The position numbers were made by a program, and so were the translations under genes. A stretch of DNA of 64,000 nt from Megascapheus bottae (Eukaryota > Chordata > Mammalia > Rodentia > Geomyidae): assembly GCA_024803745.1 (NCBI GenBank), contig JANJXV010000013.1, positions 57,189,602 to 57,253,601 of the forward strand. Direction: 5' to 3'. Below, piece after piece: positions 1-9,830 of the stretch (positions are counted from its first letter, which is position 1; each line of letters starts with the position of its first letter). The notes beneath the pieces are model-generated. The model was not told where the DNA came from and did not search any database. It saw only the letters and a list, made by a program, of their open reading frames with translations.

Positions 1-2984
1 GTCCAGAGGCACCTGGCAGGCTGCTGAGAGTCTAGAAGCCGAGGCACTGCCTCTCCCTCCTCGTGGAAAGCTGGCCCTGACCAGTGAAGCTGCACGAGGA
101 ATAAATCACTGGAGGGGCTCAGGGCTACAGCAGCTGGAACAATAATACCCTTGACAACGACCCTCAGAAACCTGGCAGGGGCTGGGCCTGCCACACGGGC
201 CTTCTGGGCCCCCAGCCCCTGCCCCCCACGGGGCCGCCGGCTCTGGTGCCTGGCCTGCAGCCTGCAGTCCTGTGGTGGACTGGATGTGTTCAGGAGGATC
301 GGGCAGGCAGGGTCCACAGGCGCCCTGCCCAGGCCAGCCCAGGCAGCAGCCTGCCATGCGAGCCCGTGCTCCCCACCCAGGGACCCAAGCCTTGGCTAGC
401 GCCTGTGAGGGGAGCCTGGCGGCCCACGTCTGTGTCAGAAGACAGAAGGTGGCCCAAGGGCCACTGGCCACAAGTGCCACAGACCACTGGAGGCCCGGAG
501 CAAGCTCTGCTTACAGAGCGGGCAGAGCAGAGCAGAGCATGGCCCCTCCAGCAAGGCAGAGCTGGACCGGCAAGGTCTTGGGGGAAGCTCTGGGGCTTGG
601 CAGCCCCTGGGAGAAAGTCCGGCCTGGCTGGGGGCTTCCAGGGGTGATTCTAGAGAGCCCAACCCCACCAGCCTAGTCCGCACTCCAGCCAGCGGATTCA
701 GGAAAAGCTGGGGCAGAGGAAGACTTCAAAGACTCCAGAGTTCAAAGATGCCAGGGGGCAAAGGTCACAGGCTCCAGTTGCCCCTTGTTTGACCTCAGCT
801 CCTACAAGGGAGAAGGGAGAGGAAGAGCCCGACCCCTCCATGGGGCCCCTCCACTGGCCTTGGTGGGTAGGAGTGGAAGAGGGTCTCCCCCCACCTCTCC
901 CCACCTCTGGGCCTCCACAGCTTCTCACCCCCCTCTCTCTTTTATTATTATTATTTTTTTTTTGCAAAAGCAACAGAAAGCAAACACTCTCTCTGCCTAC
1001 TCCAAGCCCCCACCTCCCACCACCACCCCTATAATAAACCACAGCCAGCCGCACAGCAGGGGCGCTGGGGGTGCTTGCAGCCCCCGAGAACTATGTGAAA
1101 ATAAATTCCTTGTTTATGACAGGAGGGGAGCTGGAGAGACTTTCCTCGTTTTGCATCCCAACTTTAACCCCATTGCCCCATCGTCCATGGTGGGCCTAGA
1201 GCTGAAACAGGTCAGGAGGGAAGAAGAGGAGGAGGAAGAGGAGGAGGAAGGGGGGGGCTGCTGCCAGGGATGAAATTCAAGCTGGCTGTGGGCCCAACCA
1301 CCAACTTAAAACAATAAAACCAGAGGAAGTCACCTAGGAAGGAGACGCAGGGGGAGGGGGTGGGGTGGCTGGGCAGCCCCCGTTCTGCTCATGGCTTTGA
1401 GTGCTCCACAGGAATGGCACAGAGCAGCCGGCCCAGGACCTGGCCTGCGTGGGGCTTGGAGAGGAGCAGAGGCCAGGCTGGCCTTGGCCAGGTGGGTCTG
1501 GGCTGCTCAGGGATCCCCTGGGGACTTCCTTTGGCGTGGCAGTGTCCTTGAAGCTTGTTGGGCTGGCCCTTTCATTGTGGGGAATCCTACGCCCCAGTCA
1601 GAGCTGCTCTAGCACCCCGAAGAGGAGCCCAGCACAGGCCCTGCAGCCTGCCCTGCCCTGCCTGCCCTGCCCATGCGAGCAGCCTCTTGTGGACATGGGG
1701 AGGGGCTGGAGAGGTGCTGGGCCCCGAAGCCAGGCCTGTGTCCCTGCGTTGTGCCCAGGACCTGAACAAAGCAAGTACATACCCCTGGGTGGCCATAAGG
1801 ATAAAGAGGCCCAAAGGGCGGTGAGGCCTGTCCAGGCCTTGGGTCACTTCTGGCTTCGAGATGGTGAAGGAGGGAGTCACAGACAGACGCGGGTGATGCT
1901 CTGGAGGCCCGGGGTCCCTAGGGCCTCCCGCACCCAAGAGCAGGAGGCCAGAGGCCGGGCCTGGGTTCTGGTTCAGGGCTCTGGGGGCTTCTCTGGAGGC
2001 CATGGGTGATCAGGACATACTTGGAGGCCCTGTGCCGTGGAGAGGAGAGGCCGGGAGCCCCTCCACCTCGCGGCATGCCCAGAGCGCGGTGCAGACAGGA
2101 GATAGGGAAATGACCTGAGGACCCAATGCCACGGCTCATGCTGTGCCCGAGTCCCAGGGACACGTGGCCCCCCGTGGCCCCCCTGTCACAGCAGCTGGAA
2201 GACAGCAGGGCCATTGTCCTTGACTTGAAAGTATCTTCCTGTGTCCTCACGTGGCCACTCTCCACTGTTTGTGTCCTTGCCTCCTCTTCTTACAAAGCCT
2301 CCAGTCTGAGGGGCTTGGCTCCCCTCCCCGGGCCTCACTTAACACCTCGTGACCAGCTACAGGGACGGACGGGATAGGCGGGGGTGCTGAGGGGGGCATA
2401 TGAGTCCCCGACCACCACCATTACAAGGAGGAGGTGGGCAGCGCCCAGCACAGGGCCTGAAGGGGGGCTACTTGGCAGCACCCCGGGGAGAGGTGGCAGA
2501 TCTCTGCTCCAGGAGCCCCTCAACCCCGGTGGGAAAGACCCGCCAGAGCCCAGGTGTTCAGGGTCGTGAGAAGAGTGGAGGCCCGGCAGGCCTCGATTCT
2601 CTCCAGAGCCCCGAGGGTGAGGCCCAGGCGGGGGCTGCAGAGAAGACAGATGATCTCCTCGCCGGGAAGGAGGGAGCTGGAGTCTTGGCTGAGCTCTTGG
2701 AAGCCACAGTGTGGGAACCGGCCGGCCAGAGCCGGATGCAAGAGGGACGGAGGGGGGGGGGTGGCGCAATGTCCCATCCACCGGACCCCGCTGGCCCCCA
2801 GGAGTCCAGACCCCTGTCTGCTAGTCACACCACCCCCAGCCAGGTGGGGACCCACCGGGGAAGGGGCAGGGGCTGCCTGAGGACAGCCACCGAGGAGGCC
2901 AGGGCCCGCTCGGCAGCCTGTTGCCCCGAGGGCCCCGCGCGAGGTTGGGTGAGGGACGTGAGCGAGCACCGGAGCTTCCTCCAA

Positions 2985-3085
2985 AATAGCCCAGATGGAA
3001 AATCCGCCTCCATGGGGCCCCTCGGAATTGGAAATGATTTCTTTCTGGAAATATGTAGCATGAGGGGTGAGATAAAGGACAGCCC
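2985..3085. promoter_or_regulatory. Candidate conserved noncoding element (AT-rich island)
   Basis: A short AT-richer island in GC-rich surroundings with GGAATT and GGAAAT repeats (TEAD/ETS-like) and an AGATAA GATA-type motif near 3070. Islands of this kind in an imprinted domain are often enhancers. That is inference only; no alignment was possible. Confidence 0.22.
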
Positions 3086-3287
3086 TGATGTTTCTCAGGA
3101 CAAGCGCTGTGGGTTCTGCACGTCTCCGGGCCTTCCTCCAGGGCCCCGGGTGCCCCTTTCTTCACCCTCTGGCCAGGCTCAAGAGTGGGGTCTCTGCCTG
3201 CAAATGAGCTGTACCCCAGACTAGCAGGGCCCTGGTGCCCTGCCCACCCCAGTTGGCCACGCCAAGGGGAACTCTCCATAGCAATGA

Positions 3288-3445
3288 CCCCAGACATGCA
3301 TGCCACACACCGCGCATGCCACGATGCCACGCACGCCACACAGGCCACAGGCCACCACACCACGCACGCCATACGTCCTGTGTGGTGCACGCCATGGACT
3401 CCACACATCACACGGGCCACAACACGCCATGGGCACCGTACGCCA
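3288..3445. repeat. Degenerate CACGCC/CCACA simple repeat
   Basis: About 160 bases built from diverged CACGCC, CATGCC and CCACA words. It leaves frames open on both strands by chance. No coding signal is seen. Confidence 0.7.
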
Positions 3446-4494
3446 TGTGTGCTTTCAGCCCCCACGTTTGCCTTTGTGGGGGAGCCCCTCCCCCCTCCCC
3501 TCAGTACAATCCCTCCTCCCTCCTCCTATCCATCCGAGAGCCCTCCACTGGCATCTCCGTCAGTCAGCAGGAGGAGAGCAGTTGGCATGGGGTGGGCTTC
3601 TGTCCCTGGCACATGACAGACACCCAGGTTCCTGCCAGGTTGTGGCTCCTGGAACTCCTGTGCTCCTGACAGGAGGCTGAGGGAAGACAGGGGTTGGATC
3701 CTTCTGGAATCACATCTCCCCACTCAGTTTGTATCCACAGAGAGGCACCATGCTAGCCCACCTTCCATCTCCAGATCCTGTCCCTGGTCTCCCCTCATCT
3801 CTTGTCCCCACAAGAATGGCCTCCTGGTCTTTGCAGATAGAGAGACACTCACTCAGCCTGCTAAGGCCCTCGGCCCCACGCTGACGGCATGCCTGAGGGC
3901 CAGGCTGCCTGCTACTTCTGGTGACTGGAGGAGAGATGGAGACTCTGTCCTCGGGCAGTGTCTCCTGTGAATGTGAGGGACAGCCGCTCACAGGAAGATG
4001 GCTCCCTGCCCACACGAGGAGCCTGGGAAGCCTGAGGGTGCCATCCTGAGTGGGGTCACCCACTGGGTGCAGTGGATGTGCAGCGCTGGAGACCCTTGAA
4101 GACTAGAGGGAGCCCCCATGGCTGCAAAAGAGAGAGGCCTGTGCAGAGCCCTGGAGAGCCAAGTTGTCCAGGGAGCCATCAGGGGGCAGGAGGGGAAAAA
4201 GAATAGCCAGAATCCTGGGGGGGTGGTGTCGCTTCCTCTGGCCTCTCCAGCTCCAGCCCCCAAGTGGTCAGCCTCAGCCTTCAGGAATGTTCTATCTGTG
4301 GCTGGAGCTGCCAAGGAGAATGGTCAGGGCCCAGGAGTGGGGGCCCAGGCAGGTGGCCGGGGGGCCCCGACATTTTCCTGGCCGCAGGCTCTGTCCCCCA
4401 CGGACCCCGCTGAGGAGGATGGGGGCTCAAACGTCGAGGCGTGGGGAAGAGATTCCTGGCCCATCTGCTTGGAGGGCCTGTGTTGCTGAGAGGT

Positions 4495-4560
4495 CTGAAA
4501 TATTTGTTTTCCAAAGGATTAATTTCCAGATGATACCACGGGAGCCAGGAATGATCTGTG
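4495..4560. promoter_or_regulatory. Candidate noncoding element with forkhead and homeodomain motifs
   Basis: Contains TATTTGTTTT (forkhead-type) followed by GGATTAATTT (homeodomain/OTX-type) within about 30 bases. Regulatory function is inferred from motif clustering alone. Confidence 0.25.
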
Positions 4561-4984
4561 AGGCCGGAGGAAAGAGGCCCCGTTCCTTCCTGAACCCAAA
4601 CCAGGAACATATCCTCCACCTAAATGACCTCCTTTCCCCTTGTTCTCAGCCATCCCGCCCGCCCTGCCCACAGCACCGCCACGTCCTCTGCTCCCCGCCC
4701 CCCCATACTCTGCCTGTCTCTCCTTGCATCCTGGCGTTGCCCTAGCTGTCCCTGGGTGCTGGGGTGGGGGCGTGGGGAGGACAGCTCCCACCCCACAGAG
4801 CACTCTGCAGCCTTCCTGGGTCTGGGGTGCTGGGCGTCATGGCTTGCTGGGGTTTAGGGTGGCAGTGGTGTCACGCATGGCAGACAGATAATGGCTTGCA
4901 CCTGCCCAATTAGGCCACAAGAAAAAAAGCTAGATGGCCCTTGAGGAAGGGTTCTGTGACAGCCCAGAAGGAAGACCTGGCTGA

Positions 4985-5046
4985 ATCCTGGGGATCTCAG
5001 GGACAGCGTCCAGGCCCTGAGTTCAAGCCCCAGAACTATCACCACC
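4985..5046 (+). mobile_element. SINE 3' tail fragment
   Basis: The stretch with CTCAGGGACAGCG, then CCAGGCCCTGAGTTCAAGCC, matches the 3' part of the SINE seen complete at 21418-21632. The 5' part is too diverged to trace. Confidence 0.45.
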
Positions 5047-5059
5047 CCCCTTTACCCTG

Positions 5060-5180
5060 CCACCAAGGTAGCACCAAAATCCCTAGGCTTAATTTTTACC
5101 ACCAGGGGAGATGATCCGTCTCCTAATGCGCACAGCTCTGGCCAATCTGAGTTTTGAGCTGCTAATTGGGAATTAGCATA
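5060..5180. promoter_or_regulatory. Candidate noncoding element just outside the control region
   Basis: AT-rich island with TTAATTTTTA, CCAAT (in GGCCAATCTG) and paired TAATTGGGAATTA homeodomain-like words, lying a few hundred bases before the minisatellite that borders the control region. Function is inferred from composition and position only. Confidence 0.25.
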
Positions 5181-5454
5181 GTGAAGAGTGCATGAGTGCA
5201 AGGGGCAGCCCAGGCAGGCCCTTTTCTCCCCAGCTCTCCTCCACCGCCTGGGTGCGGACGGCATGGACAACGCCGACATCTCAGGGTCAGGGAACCCCTG
5301 GCAGGGTGGGTGTGTGGCCCTTGGCTCCTCGTCTCACCCCCGGCTTGGGTTCGTTGTGTACATCTACTCTGCGCACATGTGCAAAAAGACACATCTGCCT
5401 CGTGTAGAAGTACTTCTGTTCTTCAGGCCTCGAGCGCTGCCAGGGAGCCATGCG

Positions 5455-5890
5455 TGGTCTGCAGTCCACTGGACAGTGCATGGCCTCTGATCTGCTGGCT
5501 GGCGGGTGGCTCAGTCTCCTGGGTGGTGTGTGGTCTCAGATCTGCTCTACGGTATGTAGCTTTGGGTCTGCCGTACAGGGCCAAGGCTGTGTTGCAAATG
5601 GTGTGTGGAATGGGGTTTGCCGGGTGGTGCAGGGTCTCAGGTCTACTGGACCGTGTGTGGCCCCCGGGTCTGCTAGGCGGTGCGTGGTCCCAGGTCTGCT
5701 GGGTGGTGCGTGGTCCCGGGTCTGCTGGGTGGTGCGTGGTCCCGGGTCTGCTCTAAGGTGCATGGTCTCAGGTCTGTTCTGCAGTGCATGGTCTGTGTTG
5801 CGAATGTTGCATGGAATGGGGTCCCAGTCTGCTGGATGGTATGGGACCTTGGGTCCGCTGAGTGGCACGTGGCCTCGGGTCTGCTGGGCG
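5455..5890. repeat. 26-bp G-rich minisatellite bordering the imprinting control region
   Basis: Tandem copies of a 26-base unit (core GGTGCGTGGTCCCGGGTCTG), clearest at about 5670-5790 and diverging towards both ends, roughly 16 units. It lies on the side of the control region away from H19. Rodent H19 loci are known to carry G-rich repeats near the control region, but in mouse the described one lies on the H19 side, so equivalence is not shown. Confidence 0.85.
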
Positions 5891-6540
5891 GTGTGTAACT
5901 GGTAATGAGTGCATAAACAGGAGTTGCTGCGCAATGTAGCACAATCACATCTGGCGTGTAGCCCAGGTGTGGTTGCCATGGGGTTTCATCCACAATAACA
6001 TCAATGGTCACCAAAGCACAGAACCTCAGTGATTCACAGGTCACTGGAAGGAGAGGACATGTCTGCATTTGGAGAAGACGCTCCCTTTCAGCTCTGGCCT
6101 CCAAGTCAGAGTGCAGTTCCTTCTCCAGACTCCACAGCAGTGACGGGTGGCAGGACCCAGGTCACTGCACAGCGGCAGTGTGGTCTCCCGTAGTTGAGCA
6201 CACCATTTACAGGCTTTTGGGAAGCGAGCAGGACACCCCTTTATTTCACTGGAGAGAAACCCCTTTTGGTCTCAGACTCCAAAATCGGTGAGCGCGGCTC
6301 ACTCCCCAAATGGCGCTGCCACCTGTGGTGACTGTCCTGTGGTGACAGTGTGGTCACAGACCACAGCCCGGACATGGCTCACATGTGGCTACATCCTGTA
6401 TCACTCACGTCTGATGCCTCAGTGGTTCGTGGGGTGTTGGGGAGCAGGTGGGCACTTGAGTAGTTCTGGACTTGAGTCCCCAAGCCAGCTCGTTTGGCTT
6501 CCACCACAGCGCGGCAGCGTTTGTCACCGTGACCGAAACC

Positions 6541-6560
6541 GCCGCGTGGTGGCAGCATGG
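6541..6560 (+). promoter_or_regulatory. ICR CTCF site 1 (B type)
   Basis: GCCGCGTGGTGGCAGCATGG matches the H19 control-region CTCF core CCGCGNGGNGGCAG without mismatch. The CpGs inside the core are the kind whose methylation blocks CTCF. Confidence 0.92.
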
Positions 6561-6778
6561 CTCCACACACTGGACACGGCCTGGGGTGGCCGAGATTGGG
6601 GTTCACCGTATGATTCTGTTCTTCCTGTTGAGCACACCAGTCATTCACAGGTTTATGGGGAGCGAGTAGGACACCCCTTTATTGCCCTGGAGAGAAAGAC
6701 CTTTGGGTCTCGGAGTCCGAAATCGGCGAGCGCGGCTCCCCAAATGGCGCTGCCGCCGACCTCGGTGGAGACAGAATT

Positions 6779-6798
6779 GCCGCGTGGTGGCAGCGCGG
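6779..6798 (+). promoter_or_regulatory. ICR CTCF site 2 (A type, intact)
   Basis: GCCGCGTGGTGGCAGCGCGG. It lies in the A-half context (GACAGAATT just upstream), where all other copies are decayed, so it is the only intact A-type site. Confidence 0.92.
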
Positions 6799-7219
6799 TC
6801 TCACACCGCAGCCCAGACGTGGCTAAGGTTGGGGTTCACACGTGGCTACGTCCCACGTCACCCTCGTCGGGTGCCTCAGTGGTTCACCGGTGTTGAGGAG
6901 CAGGTGGGACATGGAGAGATACGACTTTTGGACTTGGAAATCGGCGAGCGCGGCTCGCTCCCCAAATGGCGCTGCCGCCAATCTCGGTGGGGACAGAATT
7001 GCCGCGCGCGGTGACAGCGCGGTCACACATCACAGCCCCGACTTGGCTGAGGTTCACGCGTGGCGATTTACTGGGTCACCCTGTCTGATGCCTCAGTACT
7101 TTGTGGGGCGTTGGGGAGCAGGCGGGACAGGCAAATACTTCTGGACTTGAGTCCCCGAGCCAGCGCGTTTGGCTTCCGCCATGGACAGCGCGGCAGCGTT
7201 TGTCACCGTGACTGAAATC

Positions 7220-7239
7220 GCCGCGTGGTGGCAGCATGG
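7220..7239 (+). promoter_or_regulatory. ICR CTCF site 3 (B type)
   Basis: Exact CCGCGTGGTGGCAGC core followed by ATGG, in the first copy of the 467-bp duplication. Confidence 0.92.
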
Positions 7240-7686
7240 TTCCACACACTGGACACGGCTCGGGGTGGCCGAGATTGGGGTTCACTGCGGCCACGACTCA
7301 GGTTTTCCTAAGTTGAGCACACCAATCATTTACAGGCTTATGGGGAGCGAGCAGGACACCCCTCTATTTCTCTGGAGAGAAAGACCTTTTGGTCTCGGAG
7401 TCCGAAATCAATGAGCGCGGCTCGCTCCCCAAATGGCGCTGCCGCCAATCTCGGTGGGGACAGAATTGCCGCGCGCGGTGACAGCGCGGTCACACATCAC
7501 AGCCCCGACTTGGCTGAGGTTCACGCGTGGCGATTTACTGGGTCACCCTGTCTGATGCCTCAGTACTTTGTGGGGCGTTGGGGAGCAGGCGGGACAGGCA
7601 AATACTTCTGGACTTGAGTCCCCGAGCCAGCGCGTTTGGCTTCCGCCATGGACAGCGCGGCAGCGTTTGTCACCGTGACTGAAATC

Positions 7687-7706
7687 GCCGCGTGGTGGCA
7701 GCATGG
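7687..7706 (+). promoter_or_regulatory. ICR CTCF site 4 (B type)
   Basis: Exact core, in the second copy of the 467-bp duplication, 467 bases from site 3. Confidence 0.92.
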
Positions 7707-8145
7707 TTCCACACACTGGACACGGCTCGGGGTGGCCGAGATTGGGGTTCACTGCGGCCACGACTCAGGTTTTCCTAAGTTGAGCACACCAATCATTTAC
7801 AGGCTTATGGGGAGCGAGCAGGACACCCCTCTATTTCTCTGGAGAGAAAGACCTTTTGGTCTCGGAGTCCGAAATCAATGAGCGCGGCTCGCTCCCCAAA
7901 TGGCGCTGCCGCCAATCTCCGTGGGGACAGAATTGCCGCGCGCGGTCACAGCGCGGTCACACAGCGCAGCCTGGACATGGCTGAGGTTCATGCGAGGCGA
8001 TTTACCAGGTCACCCTCGATGCCTCAGTAGTCCGTGGGGTGTTGGGGAGTAGGTGGACCCTTAAGTAATTCTGGACTTGAGTCCCCAAGCCAGCGCGTTT
8101 GGCTTCCACCACAGCGCGGCAACGTTTGTCACCATGACCGAAACC

Positions 8146-8165
8146 GCCGCGTGGTGGCAGCATGG
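8146..8165 (+). promoter_or_regulatory. ICR CTCF site 5 (B type)
   Basis: Exact CCGCGTGGTGGCAGC core after GAAACCG. The flanking unit resembles the one around site 1 more than those around sites 3 and 4. Confidence 0.92.
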
Positions 8166-8602
8166 CTCCACACACTGGACACGGCTCGGGGTGGCCGAGA
8201 TTGGGGTTCACCATATGATTCTGTTCTTCCTGTTGAGCACACCAGTCATTCACAGGCTGGTGGGGAGCGAGCAGGACACCCCTCTATTTCTCTGGAGAGA
8301 AAGACCTTTGGGTCTTGAAGTCCGAAATCGGCGAGCGCGGCTCGCTCCCCAAATGGCGCTGCCGCCGACGTTGGTGGGGACAGAATTGCCGCGCGGTGAC
8401 AGCGCGGTCTCACCTCAGCCCCGACTTGGCTGAGGTTCATGCGAGGCGATTAACCGGGTCACCCTCGTCTGATGCCTCAGAAGTTCGTGGGGTGTTGGGG
8501 AGCAGGTGGGCACTTGAGTAATTCTGGACTTGAGTCCCCAAGCCAGCGCGTTTGGCTTCCACCACAGACAGCGCGGCAGCATTTGTCACCGTGACCGAAA
8601 CC

Positions 8603-8622
8603 ACCGCGTGGTGGCAGCATGG
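8603..8622 (+). promoter_or_regulatory. ICR CTCF site 6 (B type)
   Basis: ACCGCGTGGTGGCAGCATGG: exact core with A in place of G at the first flanking base. Confidence 0.9.
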
Positions 8623-9277
8623 CTCCACACACTGGACACGGCCTGGGGTGGCCGAGATTGGGGTTCACTGCGGCCATGACTCAGGTCTTCCTAAGTTGAA
8701 CACACCATTCATAGGCTAATGGGGAGCGAGCAGGACACCCCTTTATTTTTCTGGAGAGAAACCCCTTTTGGACTCCGAAATCGGCGAGCGCGGCTCCCCA
8801 AATGGCGCTGTCGCCGGTCTCGGTGGGGACAGAATTGCCGTGCAGTGACAGCATGGTCACACACCGCAGCCCAGACGTGGCTAAGGTTGGGGTTCACACG
8901 TGGCTACGTCCCACGTCACCCTCGTCGGGTGCCTCAGTGGTTCATGGGTGTTGAGGAGCAGGTGGGACATGGAGAGATACGACTTTTGGACTTGGAAATC
9001 GGCGAGCGCGGCTCGCTCCCCAAATGGCGCTGCCGCCAATCTCGGTGGGGACAGAATTGCCGCGCGCGGTGACAGCGCGGTCACACATCACAGCCCCGAC
9101 TTGGCTGAGGTTCACGCGTGGCGATTTACTGGGTCACCCTGTCTGATGTCTCAGTAGTTTGTGGGGTGTTGGGGAGCAGGCGGGACAGGCAAATACTTCT
9201 GGACTTGAGTCCCCGAGCCAGCGCGTTTGGCTTCCGCCATGGACAGCGCGGCAGCGTTTGTCACCGTGACTGAAATC

Positions 9278-9297
9278 GCCGCGTGGTGGCAGCATGG
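9278..9297 (+). promoter_or_regulatory. ICR CTCF site 7 (B type)
   Basis: Exact core; the intact site nearest H19, about 2.45 kb upstream of the H19 start. Confidence 0.92.
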
Positions 9298-9747
9298 TTC
9301 CACACACTGGACACGGCTCGGGGTGGCCGAGATTGGGGTTCACTGCGGCCACGACTCAGGTTTTCCTAAGTTGAGCACACCAATCATTTACAGGCTTATG
9401 GGGAGCGAGCAGGACACCCCTCTATTTCTCTGGAGAGAAAGACTTTTGGGTCTCGGAGTCCGAAATCAATGAGCGCGGCTCGCTCCCCAAATGGCTCTAC
9501 TGCCAATCTCGGTGGGGACAGAATTGCCGCGTGTGGTGACAGCGCGGTCTCACCTCAGCCCCGACTTGGCTGAGGTTGGGGTTGTGCGTGACTATTTACC
9601 AGGACCCCACATCTGGTGCCTCAGTGGTTCGTAAGGTGTTGGGGAGCAGGCGGGACAGGCAAATACTTCTGGACATGAGTCCCCAAGCAGCGCGTTTGGC
9701 TTCCTCCCCACAGAGCCCGGCAGGATTCATCAGCGCGCATGGAAATC

Positions 9748-9780
9748 GCCGCGTGTCGGCAGTGTGATTTTGCACAATGG
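9748..9780 (+). promoter_or_regulatory. Near-match CTCF site plus OCT/SOX-like composite
   Basis: GCCGCGTGTCGGCAGTG (9748-9764) differs from the CTCF core by one G-to-T change. It is followed at once by ATTTTGCACAATGG, an octamer-like word joined to a SOX-type ACAATGG. OCT/SOX motifs in H19 control regions are known to help keep the maternal allele unmethylated. That this copy works so is inferred. Confidence 0.45.
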
Positions 9781-9830
9781 ATGTGGCCCTGGGGTGACAA
9801 ACATTGGGGTTCACCAGGGTCCATGCTCTG

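Larger units (their letters stand above)
1..5450. other. Gene-free flank on the IGF2 side of the H19 control region
   Basis: I find no exon, RNA gene or conserved reading frame here; the open frames are short, GC-driven and overlap on both strands. By orthology this is the stretch between IGF2 (off the left edge) and the H19 control region. It holds a T-run near 950-963, a purine-rich run near 1219-1257, AT-richer islands (about 1080-1170, 2985-3085, 4495-4560, 5060-5180), a CACGCC-like simple repeat at 3288-3445 and a SINE tail near 4985. Confidence 0.6.
6946..7879 (+). repeat. 467-bp tandem duplication inside the ICR
   Basis: 6946-7412 and 7413-7879 read the same in every stretch I compared by eye, including the encoded frames. 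A third, slightly changed copy starts at 7880. Each copy brings one intact B-type CTCF site (7220, 7687) and one decayed A-type site (7001, 7468). A related copy lies 2058 bases downstream (9004-9470). The identity points to a very recent duplication or gene conversion, or an assembly artefact. Confidence 0.9.
7001..9545 (+). other. Decayed A-type CTCF-like sites alternating with intact sites
   Basis: At 7001, 7468, 7935, 8388, 8837, 9059 and 9526 the A-half site reads like GCCGCGCGCGGTGACAGC: GGCAG has become GACAG (CACAG at 7935), and at most copies there is an extra CG or TG pair. These differ from the CTCF core at a key G and probably bind weakly or not at all. Most keep TGCCGC, the ZFP57 hexamer; 8837 has TGCCGT. 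The entry spans the whole series; individual sites are about 20 bases. Confidence 0.75.
6130..9830 (+). promoter_or_regulatory. H19-ICR: H19 imprinting control region (ICR/DMD), CTCF-site repeat array
   Basis: A CpG-dense 3.7-kb array beginning about 5.6 kb upstream of the H19 start. It is made of repeat units of about 460 bp. Each unit has a B half carrying an intact CTCF core, CCGCGTGGTGGCAGC, and an A half carrying a related but usually decayed site. Seven intact cores start at 6541, 6779, 7220, 7687, 8146, 8603 and 9278, all on the + strand. Human has seven such sites and mouse four. In the known system, maternal CTCF binding insulates IGF2 from enhancers beyond H19, while paternal methylation blocks CTCF, silences H19 and frees IGF2. 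The hexamer TGCCGC, recognised when methylated by ZFP57, recurs through the array. The open frames here are repeats of one another and not genes. The position, orientation towards H19 and motif identity make this call firm; the methylation state itself cannot be seen. Confidence 0.95.

Noticed and set aside
1..5450. Search for IGF2 exons
   Set aside because: None seen; in known mammals IGF2 is tens of kilobases further on this side.
6541..9297. Array of short conserved words with spacers, CRISPR-like at first sight
   Set aside because: Spacers are themselves repeats, and the context is a mammalian nuclear locus with H19 downstream.
6288..9472. Many repeated 60-200-codon frames in the ICR
   Set aside because: Copies of each other created by the repeat array; the DNA is regulatory.
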